Positions 22,801 through 35,457 of a stretch of 64,000 nucleotides of DNA are shown here, piece by piece (the stretch's first letter is position 1; every line of letters begins with the position of its first letter). The notes under the pieces were generated by a model. It had not been told where the DNA came from, ran no database searches, and worked only from the letters and a program-made list of their open reading frames with translations. The stretch is from Medicago truncatula. Lineage: Eukaryota; Streptophyta; Magnoliopsida; Fabales; Fabaceae. The stretch spans positions 46,450,255 to 46,514,254 of the forward strand of contig NC_053048.1 of NCBI RefSeq assembly GCF_003473485.1, written 5' to 3'. Position numbers and translations under genes: made by a program.

Positions 22801-24078
22801 GTTCCGCTTTTAAGTTAAACACAGCTTTAACTTTCTTGTTATGTTGTTTCACAGGTTTGGAGTATTAAACCTGGATGGGGGAGTAGGCCTGATATACATT
22901 TTGAAAAATGTCACGAAGATGATATTACTAGTCTGAAATTTTCTGCTGATGGGAGAATCTTATTGTCAAGGAGCTTTGATGATTCATTGAAGGTTAATAA
23001 ATGATCACATACTTGAAATCATATCTTATAGCTTGCTGTTTTACTTCTTTATTAGGCCTGCATAAACACTTTTCTAATTTTCCCAAGTCCTGCCTGATTG
23101 ACCAATGATCATATTATGTTGTAGGTTTGGGATCTGCGCAAAACAAAAGAAGCCTTGAAGGTATTTGAAGAACTGCCAAACCATTATGGACAAACAAATG
23201 TCGGCTTCAGTCCTGACGAGCAACTATTTTTTACTGGAACTTCTGTAGAAAAGGATAGCACAACAGGAGGTTTACTATGCTTCTTTGATAGAGTAAATCT
23301 CGAGCTTGTTTCAAAAGTTGGCATATCCCCCACTTGCAGTGTTGTTCAGTGTTCTTGGCATCCTAAACTGAATCAGGTAACAAATTATCGGTCATGTTAC
23401 TCAACAATTTTCTGGTTTCATCTTGCATTCTCTGAAACAACATTTGTTGATTATGCTTATAATATTTCTTGAATTTACTTTTATTTGTAAAGATCTTCGC
23501 ATCTGTTGGTGATAAAAGCCAAGGAGGGACTCACATACTATATGATCCAACCATCAGTGAGAGAGGAGCTCTTGTTTGTGTTGCACGTGCACCAAGGAAA
23601 AAATCAGTTGATGATTTTGTAGCAAATCCTGTAATACACAATCCTCATGCTTTACCTCTATTTAGAGATCAGCCAAACCGCAAGCGTCAGCGAGAGAAGG
23701 TATTAAAAGATCCATTGAAGTCACATAAGCCTGAAATGCCCATGACAGGACCTGGCTTTGGTGGACGAGTTGGTACAAGTCAAGGAAGTTTACTGACCCA
23801 GTATCTACTAAAGGTGTGTGTATTTCTTAACAATTTTTCTTGACTTCTTGGTCTTCATACTTCTGAATATAACAGTAGTAAGGTAATTTTGTTTTTTTAT
23901 GTAACTGCAGAAAGGGGGCATGATTAAGGAGACATGGATGGATGAAGATCCAAGGGAAGCTATCCTAAAATATGCTGATGTTGCAGCAAAGGAACCAAAG
24001 TTCATAGCTCCAGCATATGCTGAAACTCAACCTGAGCCTTTGTTTGCGAAGTCAGATTCTGAGGATGAAGAGAAATGA
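19808..24078 (+). CDS. WDR70: WDR70-like WD40-repeat protein (gastrulation-defective-1 homologue)
   Basis: Eight exons join in phase: 19808-20242, 21451-21663, 21771-21971, 22646-22753, 22855-22992, 23125-23376, 23493-23813, 23911-24078, coding for 611 residues. The N-terminus is acidic and Pro-rich (two PPPPPP runs, an acidic SEDEDNDSDQDE stretch at about 113-124) and precedes a beta-propeller with repeats such as VVSALAVDHTGSRVLSGSYD, ILTSSEDGSLRIWD, CAWDYDGKCIAGGIGDGSIQ and LKFSADGRILLSRSFDDSLK. The C-terminus carries the family-specific NRKRQREKVLKDP, PMTGPGFGGRVGTSQGSL and an acidic SDSEDEEK end. Human WDR70 is of similar size (about 650) and is linked to chromatin and DNA-damage signalling; the plant role is little known. 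The protein is likely nuclear. Intron 1 (1.2 kb) holds repeats and intron 3 a SINE. An AATAAA lies near 24377. The gene looks fully intact. Confidence 0.9.
20497..20757. repeat. hAT-like MITE remains in WDR70 intron 1
   Basis: GCCTGTTTGGATTGGCTTAT at the left is mirrored by AATAAGCTGTTTATCCAAACAG at the right (about 20730-20752). The whole intron (20243-21450) is packed with variants of AAGCTGTTTTCGTAAG and AACTTATGA, suggesting several nested or degenerate copies of the same element. Confidence 0.45.
22457..22580 (+). mobile_element. tRNA-derived SINE in WDR70 intron 3
   Basis: Contains a box-A-like TGGCCTAGTGGT and a box-B-like GGTTCGATTCT, the pol III promoter boxes of tRNA-derived SINEs (Au-like), and ends in a run of eight A. 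It is flanked by an exact 14-bp target duplication, TTATACATTTATAT, at 22443-22456 and 22581-22594. The perfect duplication indicates a recent insertion. It lies in the sense orientation of the host gene, away from its splice sites. Confidence 0.85.
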
Positions 24079-24719
24079 GTGTGTCATGAAGTTAAAATTG
24101 CTGGTATCGCAGGTGGTCATTGGTCAATACAGAAGGGACAGCAGAACAAAATGACTCAGAGCATTCATGACATGGGATGCATACCCGTCGACTAAGCTTC
24201 ATTAATGCAGCCTGAATGATAATGTTGATCTTTTGGTAGCTCTACACAGTTTTATCGATCTTCTTGGAGCGGTATTAATATCTGTACATTCTGTGTCATG
24301 TATGTAAAATTGAATATTTGAAAACTATTCTAATGCTGTATCTTAATTAACACCTAGAAATTTAGATTTTTAATATTCCTAATAAATTTTATGAAAGATT
24401 GCTGATCTTCAAAATTTGGCATGGTATTCATGTTACTGCTATGGTTGTGAAACTAAATTGTTGGTAACTTGATATCAGACACAATCCTTACAAAGCAAGT
24501 TTTAGAAGAAGCCATATTTCATGTCAGAGCCGGCCGGGTGATTTGTTTTTCAGCCGGCAATTGATTAGACACTTGACACCAATCATAAAAGAATGCTTCA
24601 CCTTTTCAAAGAGAATAGTTTTCCAATCCATTTCTAGCAATAAGAAATCCGTTGGTTTTTTCTGTTCAAGGTTTCATTGAATATATAGCCTAAGCGAAAA
24701 CCTCTATTAGATTCCTTCT

Positions 24720-25552
24720 TAGTGTGTGTTTGGTTCTGCGGTGGAGAGAATTGATTTGGACAGAATTGATTTTGTTAGAATTGATTTTGGTTAAAAGTGA
24801 GTTGAATATGAATTGATTTATGTTTGGATAACTTAAAACAAAAGTGATTCTTATAAATTCTTGTTGTTTGGATAACTTGGATCAAAATTGATTTTGAATG
24901 CATAATTACCAAAATGGGTATTAATATTTTTTGAAGATTAGATTTCATTTCTATTTTATATAGTTTTTAAAATTTTGTTGCATTATTAAATGTATAATTA
25001 TCAAAATGGGGTTTAATAGATGTATTTAAAACTAGATTTTATTCAATTTTTATAATTATTTAAATTCAATTCATATCATTAATTTTTATGGTTATTGTTT
25101 TGACAAAATTTTACATAATAAAAAAGTCAATGAAAATGTGAATTCAAACTATTTAAAAATACATAATAAATAGACTTTTACCATGTACACTGTCAAAATA
25201 AATACGACTAAAGCTTAATCGCACAAAATAAATTAACAATTTTTCTACCAATAAATAAATCAGCAATTCATGATTTGCCAGAGAAAACTATTGCAGCTCC
25301 AAAATAATTTGTTGACTGAAAAGGATAAGTATGTAAAATAGAGAGCACTAAGTTATAAAACAATAAATCAATTGTGATGAATTCCCACCTGAACGCCAAA
25401 AGCTACCCGTAGCAGCTTCGACTGGAATGACTTTTGGGTGTCAAACTCAATTTTAAAAATGGCTACCCAAACACCAATTTTTTTAGCAGATTCACTTTTA
25501 GGATGGTTAAACTCACGTTTGCAGTTCCCCACCGCATAACCAAACGAGTACT
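24720..25552. mobile_element. Foldback element with GTTTGGTT..GCGGTGG ends
   Basis: The left end GTGTGTTTGGTTCTGCGGTG is mirrored by CACCGCATAACCAAACGAG at about 25530-25551. The interior has repeated AGAATTGATTTTG motifs and is AT-rich with no gene. The ends resemble plant hAT-type MITEs. No exact target duplication was found. About 25553-26167 shows nothing further beyond the 3' side of the response regulator. Confidence 0.5.
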
Positions 25553-26167
25553 TATACTACAAAGAAGACTCTTATAAGAGAATAAAAGAAAAAGCAATGC
25601 TATTGATAACGAACAATTCATTCACGGAATTTCAAGAAGCTGATTTGTTGCAATTTAAAGGCAATTCAACTTCCTTATTTATTGGCAAATATATGTCCAA
25701 TGGATGATAATAGCTAATCAGCTCAATTCGCAATCCATTCGGGATACAAACTCTGAGGTTTAGCATTAGTCTAAAAGAAATGAAAATTATTTAATAAAAA
25801 AATTCAGTGTGTTTTGATTAGTTATTAAGTCCATTTGGTCAAAATTGGTAAAAAGATTCATCTTGCTGGTGTATACTATCTGAAAAGATGCTACCTACAC
25901 TCACAGAGGACTCATGAAAACGTTGATAACTTGATGCCTAAGTTAGTTAATGAAAGCGTTTAGACTACTCTAAAGAGATAAATCTGTAGACTTGGATTTT
26001 AGTAGCATTGTTTCAACACAAACAACTTTTGAGCAGCTTCAATTTTGACATACTGAATTAACAATTGAGAATCACACAGCTACCTTGCAAACATTTTTTA
26101 AAAGAAACTATCTACAGTAAAAGCCCAGTTTCTCCTAATTCTTTACAGCATCATCCACAAAGCCATG

Positions 26168-26770
26168 CTACTTGCTAGCTTTTACAGCATCAAGAATGGA
26201 ATTAAGCACACCAATGGTCAATGGTTTCACTTGATAATCATTAATCCCCGCTTCCATAAATTCTTGTTTTTCTGCTTCAGTACACGATGACACACCAACA
26301 ATCATGCTACCGATACCCATCGATCGCAGTTTCTTGGTTGCCTGCATTAAAAAAAATCCAACAAGCGAATCTCATTATAAATATAAATGCACATGGAACG
26401 TGCATTTTCATCCCTCTTTTCATTGTATTATACATAACAAAGTTAATAGGAGAACAGAATCAAGATAACTAATGCTTTGAAATTATTACATTTCAGAATA
26501 TGTGATAATATAACTATGTACCTCAATCCCATTCATGATAGGCATTTCCTTATCCATGAGAATAATATCAAATCTTTGACCATTGCAATGGATATCTACA
26601 GCTTCTTTACCATTTTTTACAGCTTCACTTTTCACACCAGCTCTTTTCAATAGACCTTGATGAATCATTCGAACAAGCTTATCATCATCTACAATAAGTG
26701 CTGTTAATTCAGTTCCTGAATCTTGAGATTCCATTATCCCTTTCCCTTTCCCTTTCCCTTGATCTTCCAT
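26168..26770 (-). CDS. Receiver-only two-component response regulator (type-C, ARR22/ARR24-like)
   Basis: Two exons (26770-26522 and 26341-26168) give 140 residues, the usual size for this class. After a short KGKGKG leader the receiver runs from ALIVDDDKLVRM to the stop. All key positions are present: the acidic pair in VDDD, phospho-acceptor Asp in IILMDKEMP, Ser in IVGVSSC and Lys in DYQVKPL. There is no output or DNA-binding domain, so it probably acts as a phosphate sink in cytokinin-type phosphorelays, receiving phosphate from phosphotransfer proteins; Arabidopsis relatives are mostly expressed in reproductive tissue. A Met three codons upstream (26779) is an alternative start; MEDQGKG fits better. 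The intron position matches that of the decayed copy at 3255-3835. Upstream sequence (to about 27480) is related to that of the decayed copy. Confidence 0.85.
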
Positions 26771-27208
26771 TTTGTACAAAGTTCCTTGATCACCACTTGT
26801 GCTACACTAAATAAAATTTCAAAACAGAAAAGTGATGAATTATTAATTGCTAAGTATCTATCAATATATAAATTTCAGCTCAGAATATTAATGTGGCAGT
26901 AGAAAAACATACCTAAATGAGATTGATAATTTCTTTTCTTGATCTTCTCAAGATTCTGAGACAAAAAGATGGAAATATAGATGAATAAAACAATGTATAC
27001 TTCAAGAAAAATATATGGTTGCTATATTTCAAGATGATGTTGCAGTTGCACTTGCCTTGTCAATAACTCTTCTTCCTCAATATTTATCTATGGATGAATC
27101 TTGATTTCAAAGCATGAAGATGGGTGAATACCAGAGTGAAGAATATGCTATGAGCACTTCAAGATAAAAACTATGGATGGATATATTTAACTAGCTAGTT
27201 TGGTATGC

Positions 27209-27231
<23 letters not shown>
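27209..27231. repeat. (TA)n microsatellite
   Basis: About eleven TA repeats followed by a short (TG)n run, upstream of the response regulator. Confidence 0.9.
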
Positions 27232-27239
<8 letters not shown>

Positions 27240-28770
27240 TTCCCATGTGGTTATGTAAGGTGTGATGACATAATATTGAAAGGAAAAGAGAAAGAAGGAA
27301 GTTAAGATAATCAGAAAGTGTTTTTGGATTTTGTATAACCAATTATAACTACCAAACTAATTAACCAACTCCTGTTTTGTTTGTTATGAAAAACCTAACT
27401 GAATTGCAACTGATTTTGCATTAGTTAGTTATTCATCTCTTTGTTGAGTTTTGTATCACGTCATGTATTTGGAGAAAGAAAAACAAATGCATTTTGTTTG
27501 TTATATGTTAAAGAAGTCTTTGTACTTTATACGTCTAAATCCAAAATTTTAGGATGTTAAACAAAATTACAAAAACTTCATTTTATTTGGTATGTTAAAG
27601 AAATGTTTCTGAATCAAATACTTATCCTAAAATAAAATAAGAAACACCTCCAGAAAAACAAAGTTTCTTTTGACCCAAAAAAAAAAAAGTTCCTGAATTA
27701 TATTTCCAACCTTGGGCAGATTTTTTTTTTCTTTTTCGGATACGTGTTAAATTCCTGATTTTGGCATGTGTTATTTCTGTCACGAATCCGGAAACATGTT
27801 GTTTCCTGATGGTTAAAAATTAATAATATGATTTTTGTTCACATAATCTTACCAGTATGACCAGATACTTGCGACACACACAATCTCCTCCAACTTGCAA
27901 AGACAGAACTAACAGACATGCAGACTGCAAAAAGATTAGGAGATTGAAAATTCTAGACAGAATTGTTTGTGTCATGTCAAATAATGATGAAGAAAGGAAT
28001 GATGATGATCTCTATAAGAGTGTTATAAGATTTATTGAAGATTTATGGGAGAGATATCAATGGATGTGTAAGTTTAAGACTAAATTAAAAAGGTGTGGTG
28101 TATGTATTATATAGGTATGCTGATAGTATTAATTAATAAATGAGGTTTAATTTTTAAGTCAATTAGTAAGACATTAAAAAAATTGATTGAAGGAACCAAT
28201 TTAATTCATCAAAATTAAGCCAATTGAATTGACAAACGGGTTTGATCCGGTTTCCAACACACTGGGATATTTGTTAGCATTTTCCGTAGTTTTTTTTATT
28301 TTTTGAGGTGTGCATTTTAAACAGATAAACGGTTTCATTTTCCCCCTTGAAAAGTGTGGCATAAATTGCGTATAGTGCCACTCACATTCGACGTGCTAAC
28401 TGCATTTAGATTTATCTCCATGTAGAATTGATGGAGTGAAATTATTTTGGTATACAGAGCAGTTTGATTCATAATAGAACACAACAGTAACTTAACATAA
28501 CCATGGGAATAAGTTGAACAATAATTTGAGAAACATAGGACAACGTTTAATAAATTCACCGATCAATAGAATCCAGGATCAAATACAACCATAAGTCCTA
28601 GAAACTTAAATATTACACAACCTTTAAACAAACCGATTACGAAGTTTTAACGATCAAAATAGGACATCTAAAAAACCACAAACTGAAATTCAAATCAACA
28701 TAGTAGATGTAATCATTCGGAAAGCTCAATCTTCACACACGCCAACTTTGGCGGCTTGGTTGTTGAACAC
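27240..28770. other. Non-genic stretch
   Basis: Nothing supported beyond the possible distal promoter of the response regulator (to about 27480). The 85-codon open frame near 27857-28114 has a plausible ending (acidic, then basic) but no recognisable family and no supporting context. Confidence 0.3.
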
Positions 28771-28772
28771 GA

Positions 28773-28958
28773 TCAATCTTCAATGCTCTCACCCGATCTT
28801 TTTGAACCTGACTTGCTAGTCGAAGTTTCTTGAGTATCAGTTTTCACCAAATCAGTAGCCTTCTCAGTTGAATCAATATAATCAAAGGCCTTCCCATCAA
28901 CCTGTAAAGTATTCTCATCAGCCGTTTCAGTCACAATGATGTCGTTTTTATCCTCTCC
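28773..28958 (-). pseudogene. C-terminal exon fragment of an unidentified acidic protein
   Basis: A 61-codon frame ending in TGA at 28773 reads with strong coding character: DIIVTETADENTLQVDGKAF, DSTEKATDLVKTDTQETSTS and a final SGSKRSGESIED. It is closed upstream by a stop just before GEDKND, with no clear splice acceptor. I cannot assign the family. It lies in the same orientation as, and directly downstream of, the importin-5-like exons, yet does not look like any importin segment. It could be a fragment of a second gene brought together by transposon capture. Confidence 0.4.
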
Positions 28959-29255
28959 TCATACAGTCACAAATTCCCTTAAATATCAATGTTTCCTCAA
29001 AATTTGATAGAAGAATTTGATTGCTGAATTTGCTACTATTTTTTATTGCTTAAGTTGAAAGTGACAGCCCTCCATATTGCCAAGACTAGATTTGCATAAA
29101 AGCAAGTCAAAATCATAGCTGGAATGATCAGAAATCATTACAAGATGTAGTTTTAGAACAGCAAACTCAAGATGTGTATGACAAGCAACCTGTACTTGTT
29201 CGAGTGATATTATGATCTCACGCAAGACTAAGATTGCAAAAACATGTATGATGTA

Positions 29256-29926
29256 CCTGTGCTACATTTATGCTATCAAGGTGGAACTGGAATATTTTTC
29301 TACGAGCTGAAACAGCATTATAACATGCCGTTACATTATCATAATGTTGTGCATTTGGATGTTATCACATCATTTAACCTGGAAAGTGCCTCTGTAAAAG
29401 AAGAAGAAAAAAAACTGACCAAGCTTTTTTTTAATTTAGTTTGGATGTTGTGAATTATAACAATCGACACACGGATAAAATGAATAATATGAAACTGGTA
29501 TGAGTAACTGACCTCCGACAAGGGGTTTGAAAACAGATCCACCAAACTCAGCACAAACACCTGCCTGAGAAGATATTCAATTTTTGCTTTGAGAAAATTT
29601 GTGTACCTCACTTAAATAACAAAGATAAGGAACCTCTCGAACATCTGAACATTGATCATTGCAAGCTTCAAGCAATAATGGAAGAAATGAACCATAATAT
29701 CTGTAGCAACATAAAGAATTTAAAATCCAGAACCATTCCAGATAAAGGAAAAAAAAATATTCTGCATCAACTTATAGAGAACTCCCGAAGAATAAAAGAA
29801 AGAGGAGAGAGCTCTTTTCTTGTGAGGGAAGGGGATTTCTTACTTGTGAGCTGCTTCGCCGCAGTGCTCAGCAACATCAAATATACAAATGGCAATCCTC
29901 CTTTCCTCTGAGGTTTTGTCTTTACC
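29256..29926 (-). pseudogene. Importin-5/KPNB3-like gene fragment
   Basis: Four neighbouring exons on the minus strand match the HEAT-repeat middle of importin-5 (nuclear import receptor of the importin-beta family): 29926-29844 (TSEERRIAICIFDVAEHC), 29700-29607 (YYGSFLPLLLEACNDQCSDV), 29564-29513 (AGVCAEFGGSVFKPLVG) and 29391-29256 (EALSRLNDVI then, after a one-base frame change, HPNAQHYDNV, ending DSINVAQ|gtacat). Borders are GT..AG. The second exon also departs from the family after DVR (family continues QAAVYGLG; here EVPYLCYLSE). No further exons are seen on either side, so only about 120 of some 1100 residues are present. It is a dead partial copy, perhaps carried by a transposon. Confidence 0.75.
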
Positions 29927-29929
29927 CTG

Positions 29930-30890
29930 ATTATTAGTTGTGAACAAGGGGAGATTTTGATTCAGGTTACATGACTTACGTCTCTAGAGACCATAATATA
30001 AGGAAATTTCGCTTGTCTAAACAAATATTGAAAGAAAAATTCCAGATTTCTTTACATTCTTTAAAAGATCAATATATAAAAACATAAACAAACAAAAGAT
30101 AATAAATAAAAATCACAGAATCTCATCTAATAATATTTAGAGTGGGAATTAAAATTAGGCTGCACAATATTTGCGATTCTGTGAACTCCTAAAATTAAAT
30201 TTTATGTTAGCCAAGCAACCACCACGATGTTAAGTCTAACCATTGAGCTGCAAAAATGTAGACACACTAAGACAGTTGACACTACTCAACATTGATCTCT
30301 CAGTGTCTAGAGAACTATCATGCAATGATAAGCAAAGCAACCACCACATAAGGCCACACAGTCAGCACTCTGAGCACCATGGAGAAGATTAGATTAGTAG
30401 TAGAAATTCTTGAGATGCTCCCACAACCCTATGAATGCTAGCGACCATGCAATGATTGAACAAACTTCTTATAGTGAAGAACAACTGATAGTGTCATGTT
30501 GCAACAACTATTTGATAGTTTATCGTTCAAGGTCTTCCTTTTTTGTTTGTTTGTGTTGTTTGAAGGTTAGGGATCTTAAATGTTACCTTCACCCCGCAAC
30601 ATTTTTCTCGACAAGTCCAACAATGATGCTAGATTAATGGTAAGGTTCTTTTCTCTATAAAGTTTCAACATGTGATTTTAATCTCTAAACAATAGACTCA
30701 CTATAAAGTTCAAAGTTGAGATGTGATATCAGCTTCGAGGTACAACAAATATTCGACCCAACACTTTGACTAGACCAACTATAGGTTTAGATTCCAGCCC
30801 GGGGGACATATGATTCAAGAGGCTGAAGCTTATGGGTTTTAAAGTCCATTCATTATTTGGCTTAAACAAATGGATTATCAGAATGTGGAA
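29930..30890. other. Non-genic stretch
   Basis: No supported gene. Short open frames around 30410-30640 show no family features. Confidence 0.3.
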
Positions 30891-30894
30891 ATTG

Positions 30895-31085
30895 AATTGG
30901 ACTGTCACAAATAGTAATGGAAATATTAAAGGAATAGGTGGAGTACGAGACTGAGTTCAGAAATATTGTAAGCTCGTGCCGAACTGTTATAGATCAATGT
31001 AATGTAATAACTTTAAATTATGTTAGGAGACAAGTTAATCGCATTGCTCACTTTCTAGCAAAAACATCTCATTTTTTTTATTAGT
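30895..31085 (+). pseudogene. LINE fragment (RNase H-like domain)
   Basis: Reads FRNIVSSCRTVIDQCNVITL followed by NYVRRQVNRIAHFLAKTSH, matching the end of the RNase H-like (RVT_3) domain of plant LINE polyproteins, where VRRQ.N..AH.LAK is conserved. Only the C-terminal part is readable. Confidence 0.6.
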
Positions 31086-31439
31086 CGCCAAGTTTTTGAT
31101 TATATGCTTGCTTACTTGAATTGCGATATCATTATTAATTTGAAATGCATTAAGAGTTCTTCCGTCACAAATAAATATATAAATTTGATTAATCAAAAGA
31201 AACAAAAAATAAATTCAAACTAGGATTTTGGTTTAATGCTGCAAATCTCATTTTATTCAATAATGTGCAAGCAACTATGTACAATATAACCATAACACTA
31301 GTATTTCACTAATGGAACTTTTTCTAAACTGAATTTGTCTATAAAGTGAGAAATAAGGGATATATTTACCCACCCTTTTACTTGCTCACTTTAAACACAA
31401 ACACAAACACAATGAAGAAAGAGTCTTCTATAGTTTCCT

Positions 31440-32912
31440 TCATATTTCAATTCCACGTTTCTTGGGACGCCGTTCTTCAAGCTCCTCATGATACTCATAA
31501 GCCAATCCACCATGGCTAGTTAAATCCAATCCAGACATCTCTTCCTCATGTGAACTCCTAAGCAAATTCAATTTATGAAGAATAAAAAACAAGGTTCCCA
31601 TAGTAACACTCACCCAAACAACAATGGCCAAAATTTGAACCAAATGTGCAGCCAATAATCTTCCACCACCTCCCAACAACAAACCATAAGGCCTATCAGG
31701 AGAACCGCCATAAACTTCCTTAACATATTGTTTCTTAGCAAACAAAGCAGTGAAAATAATCCCCCAAGTACCACACCCACCATGAAGTTGTGCAGCTTCA
31801 AGAGGATCATCATATTGAAACTTCTCAGCTAACATATTGCATCCAATCAAAACCCAAGCGGCAATGAATCCACAAATAATTGCAGCCCAAGGATCAACAA
31901 CAGAACAACCTGCAGTTATAGCAGCAAAACCACCTAACAAACCATTACAAACATCAGTAACATTCCAATGACCTGTTTGCAAACGTTTCCCAAACAAAGT
32001 AGTGAGTGCTGCTGTGCATCCAGCCAATGTAGTTGTCACAGCTGTTCTCCCAATAGCACTCCATTGACCATAGTAATTACCACTTTCACCATAAATTTTC
32101 AAGATGTTGAGAAAAGAACCAGGGTTAAAACCATACCAACCAAACCAAAGTAAAAATGTTCCCATAACAACTAAAGTACCACTATGTCCTCTCATTGAAA
32201 CACCCTTACCTTCATGATCAAATCTACCAATTCTTGGTCCTTCAATCAAAGCACCCCAAAAACCAGCAACTGCACCAACTAAATGAACGACACCACAACC
32301 AGCAAAATCAATAACACCGGAACCAAACAAAAGATTTTCAGACCGAACCGGACTACCCCAACCATCAGCAGACCAAAACCAATGAGCAACAATCGGATAA
32401 ACTAAACCTGTTAGAAAAGACGAATAAATCAAATAAGAAACAAATTGTGTTCTCTCAGCAATTGAACCACTAGTGATTCCTGCTGAAGCAATTGCAAAAG
32501 CCCATTGATATAGAAAATATCCATAATCAAAAGACTGAGAAGGAAAATCACTAAGACCGAAAAAATGTTTTCCAATGAAACCATTAGAAGGTGTGCCGAA
32601 AGCAAAGGCAAACCCGAAAATATAGAAAAAGATGCCGCCTGTGGCTGCATCAAGAACATTGGTTAACATAATATTCATGGTGTTTTTGGCACGAACGGAA
32701 CCTGCACAAAGCATGGCAAAACCGAGTTGCATGGCAAAAACAAGGTAAGAAGAGAAGAGAAGGTAGGTGTTGTCAACGGCATAGGTTGTGTCAATGAATT
32801 TGTTTGCAACGGCATTAAAGCCGTTGCAGATGTATTCGGCAGCGGCTGTGGAATTTGCACCACTGCCGAGGAGAGTGTTGAGGTCGGAGGCGGAGCAGGT
32901 GAAAGAAGCCAT
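31440..32912 (-). CDS. AMT1: High-affinity ammonium transporter, AMT1 family
   Basis: An intronless 490-residue protein, full length for plant AMT1. It transports ammonium across the plasma membrane as a trimer with eleven membrane spans per subunit, outside N-terminus and cytosolic C-tail. Visible landmarks are [20 protein letters not shown] (span 1), [17 protein letters not shown], the two pore histidines in [14 protein letters not shown] and [10 protein letters not shown], the signature region [13 protein letters not shown], and the regulatory tail [11 protein letters not shown] with Thr465 at the position whose phosphorylation shuts the Arabidopsis trimer (T460). The tail is longer and more charged after that ([15 protein letters not shown]). 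An AT-rich TATTTATA lies about 70 bases before the ATG and could be the TATA box. Nothing is broken. The isoform number cannot be fixed from sequence alone. It is surrounded by transposon remains with no partner gene. Confidence 0.95.
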   Translation of the reverse strand: MASFTCSASDLNTLLGSGANSTAAAEYICNGFNAVANKFIDTTYAVDNTYLLFSSYLVFAMQLGFAMLCAGSVRAKNTMNIMLTNVLDAATGGIFFYIFGFAFAFGTPSNGFIGKHFFGLSDFPSQSFDYGYFLYQWAFAIASAGITSGSIAERTQFVSYLIYSSFLTGLVYPIVAHWFWSADGWGSPVRSENLLFGSGVIDFAGCGVVHLVGAVAGFWGALIEGPRIGRFDHEGKGVSMRGHSGTLVVMGTFLLWFGWYGFNPGSFLNILKIYGESGNYYGQWSAIGRTAVTTTLAGCTAALTTLFGKRLQTGHWNVTDVCNGLLGGFAAITAGCSVVDPWAAIICGFIAAWVLIGCNMLAEKFQYDDPLEAAQLHGGCGTWGIIFTALFAKKQYVKEVYGGSPDRPYGLLLGGGGRLLAAHLVQILAIVVWVSVTMGTLFFILHKLNLLRSSHEEEMSGLDLTSHGGLAYEYHEELEERRPKKRGIEI

Positions 32913-32999
32913 CGTGAACTGAACTAGAATATAGGATCTGTGGGGTGAAGAATAATGGTGTTGTGGTATGGTATGTTGGTATAAATAGTGAAGATTTGA

Positions 33000-33680
33000 A
33001 CGGAATCTTGCGTTTAATATGGTGAAACGTAACTGGAACCAGCGTGCATATTTTTACTTTCGATTTTTCAAAACAAAAAAAGATTCATTCATTTTACAAA
33101 AAAGATACTTTTTTTTTATAAAAAAGAAGATATTAATAAGTAGTCAAAGATATTGTTCAAAAAATTTAAACTAAATTTATTAATAATTTTAAACTGAAAA
33201 TTATTATTTACTTTTTTTGAAATAAATTTTAAACTGAAAATTAAGAAGTAACTAAAATAGGAGAATTAATATTTGACCAATGACTATATTCAATTATTCA
33301 CGTAGATAGCTAGATTAGTTTTGACCTTTTTCTTCACTCAAAGAGTATAATACTGTTTCCATTTGACTCAATTCAAAATCAACCATAGACTATTTTGTGC
33401 AACATCTTTTTTGGTTTTTATTATACAACGGTGGTGATTGATGACAATTTATCATGAAATTTTTCTGTTTTAAACATTACTCCTAAAACCAATATAATTT
33501 TTTTTTAAAATGCATGGTTTTTCTTTGGTCAAGAAATGTTGGTCTTAAATTCATCTGAAAAAAAAATACAAATTAGTCGGTCCAGTTAAGAACTTTCATA
33601 AATGATTAATGTGCATTTTCATATCCATTCATGCTCATTCTCTCATGCTTTCTATCATGTCTTAATCTCAACCATTCATT
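33000..33680. other. Distal upstream region of AMT1
   Basis: AT-rich sequence with no gene; presumed promoter region of the ammonium transporter. A stretch near 33130-33250 repeats TTTAAACTGAAAATTA twice. Confidence 0.35.
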
Positions 33681-33681
33681 C

Positions 33682-34262
33682 AACACATTTTGCTCGCGTT
33701 CAATTGAACTTCTCAAAATATCACTGTAACTTAAGTCACGCTGCGTGAGTTAACTCACACAAATTATAATCCAAGTACGCTCAAAAACAACATGAGTCAG
33801 CTTCTAAAGTGCACTGTATAATATCGGATTTTTCAATCTCAATATATTCTTTCTCTACACGTCTCAATTTCTAGCATCTTATCAACCGAAGATCACTGTA
33901 TAATATTGGAATTTGCAATTGACCAAAGATCCCATGAAATTTGTAATTGACCAAGGGGAAAAGAAAAGGAAAGAGCTATAATTTGTTTCGTAGTGCTGTA
34001 CAATATCAAGGAGAAAAGAATAAACATTTTTACCTGCTAGCAATCATCTCCAGTAATTTAAGCGAGAGATATATAAAAAAGGCAAAATAGTGCAATCATA
34101 GATTGAAAATTGGCTTCATGAGTTTCAGAAGCTAAATCTATTTCTCAGGCAGAAATATAACGTGCGTGAGTTAAGTTGCGCAGATTTTAACATTTGTGTT
34201 AGTTAAGTAACGCATGTGTATTTTCAATATTTCAGTTGAGCGCGAGTAAAATGTGTTGGGAG
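33682..34262. mobile_element. Inverted-repeat element
   Basis: The left end CAACACATTTTGCTCGCGTT followed by CAATTGAA is mirrored by TTCAGTTGAGCGCGAGTAAA then ATGTGTTG at the right. Pairing continues inward for about 100 bases (GTGAGTTAACTCACAC against GTGAGTTAAGTTGCGC). No gene inside. Family not identified. Confidence 0.55.
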
Positions 34263-34486
34263 AAGAGCAGTAATCAAAAACTCCTAGAATGCATCTTTAA
34301 AAAAAAAAAAAAAAAAAAACTCCTAGAATGCAATTCTCCTACTCCTTATATCAACCTCCCATAAAAGGTCAATCAATTTCTTTCCTAAAAAGAAAGAATA
34401 TTCTAATTAATGTTTTTAATTTGAAATTCAAATATCGACATTCACTTAATGTATTTAATAACATTTCAGTTAAATGATATAGGACA

Positions 34487-34517
<31 letters not shown>

Positions 34518-35455
34518 CTTAGAACTAATTTAAGGGGTCTAATCCTACCGCCTAATTATACAACCATGATTCATGCAAAATTGCTTTCCTTAGCTGAACT
34601 TGATTTTTCATTTATCTTTTTTTTTAGAGAATCATTTATCTTCTTTTTTTTTTTTTAACGTTATTTTCAAGTATAAAATGCAAATACAAATATGGATGAA
34701 AGACTAAAATAAAAAGATTCATTTCATTCTATAGTATGCAATCCTAGATGCGATTCTCCTATTCCTTATGTCAACCTCCCATAAAAACTAGTAATAAATT
34801 TCATTACAGAGATGAAAGAATATTCTAACTAATGTTATTTAATTTGAAATGATAACATTAGTTTTGCTAAAATGATATGGGACAGCTGATTTACAATTAT
34901 ACAACCATTATTGAATTATTGATTCATTTCTTGTAATGGAATATTGATACCAGTTTTGCTAAAAAAGAAATTAGAAAAAGTTTATATAAGTCGAATTCTA
35001 GGCTAATCTTAGTTAGAAAAAATCTCAAGACTAAAAATAAAAATAAAAAAATACTGACCTAGCTATTTATATATGGAAAGTGTTGTATAAAGCGACAAGT
35101 TGAATCACGAAAGGTTCACGACCGTTTAAAATACTACTGCATTTTCTTTCCAAAAAAAAAAAACTACTGCATTTATTGTTGACGACATCATGTTTGGTAA
35201 GTGGGAGAACTTTTTTTTTTTTTGTTATCAAAGAAATTTGCAATTCGTGAAGCCTTGGTTGATTATTTTCTCGGGATATATAGCAATCCTCTTTATATAT
35301 TACCAGTCAACGAAATTGACAATCCCATTTACAACAATGTCATATCTCATAGACGGATGAGTGTTGTCTTTACGAAAAATGGTTTTGCTATCTAAAAACT
35401 CTAACGACACAACTTGTTATTTGCTTGCATTATATTCTGTGTAATTAATCCTTAT
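34263..35455. other. Non-genic stretch
   Basis: Long poly-A runs (about 34300 and 34490) and a duplicated CTCCTAGAATGCA block around one of them. No gene. Confidence 0.4.
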
Positions 35456-35457
35456 GG

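Noticed and set aside
27857..28114. 85-codon plus-strand frame
   Set aside because: No family features or gene context; could be chance in an open AT-rich stretch.
34449..34658. 69-codon frame with a long Lys run
   Set aside because: Translation of a poly-A tract.
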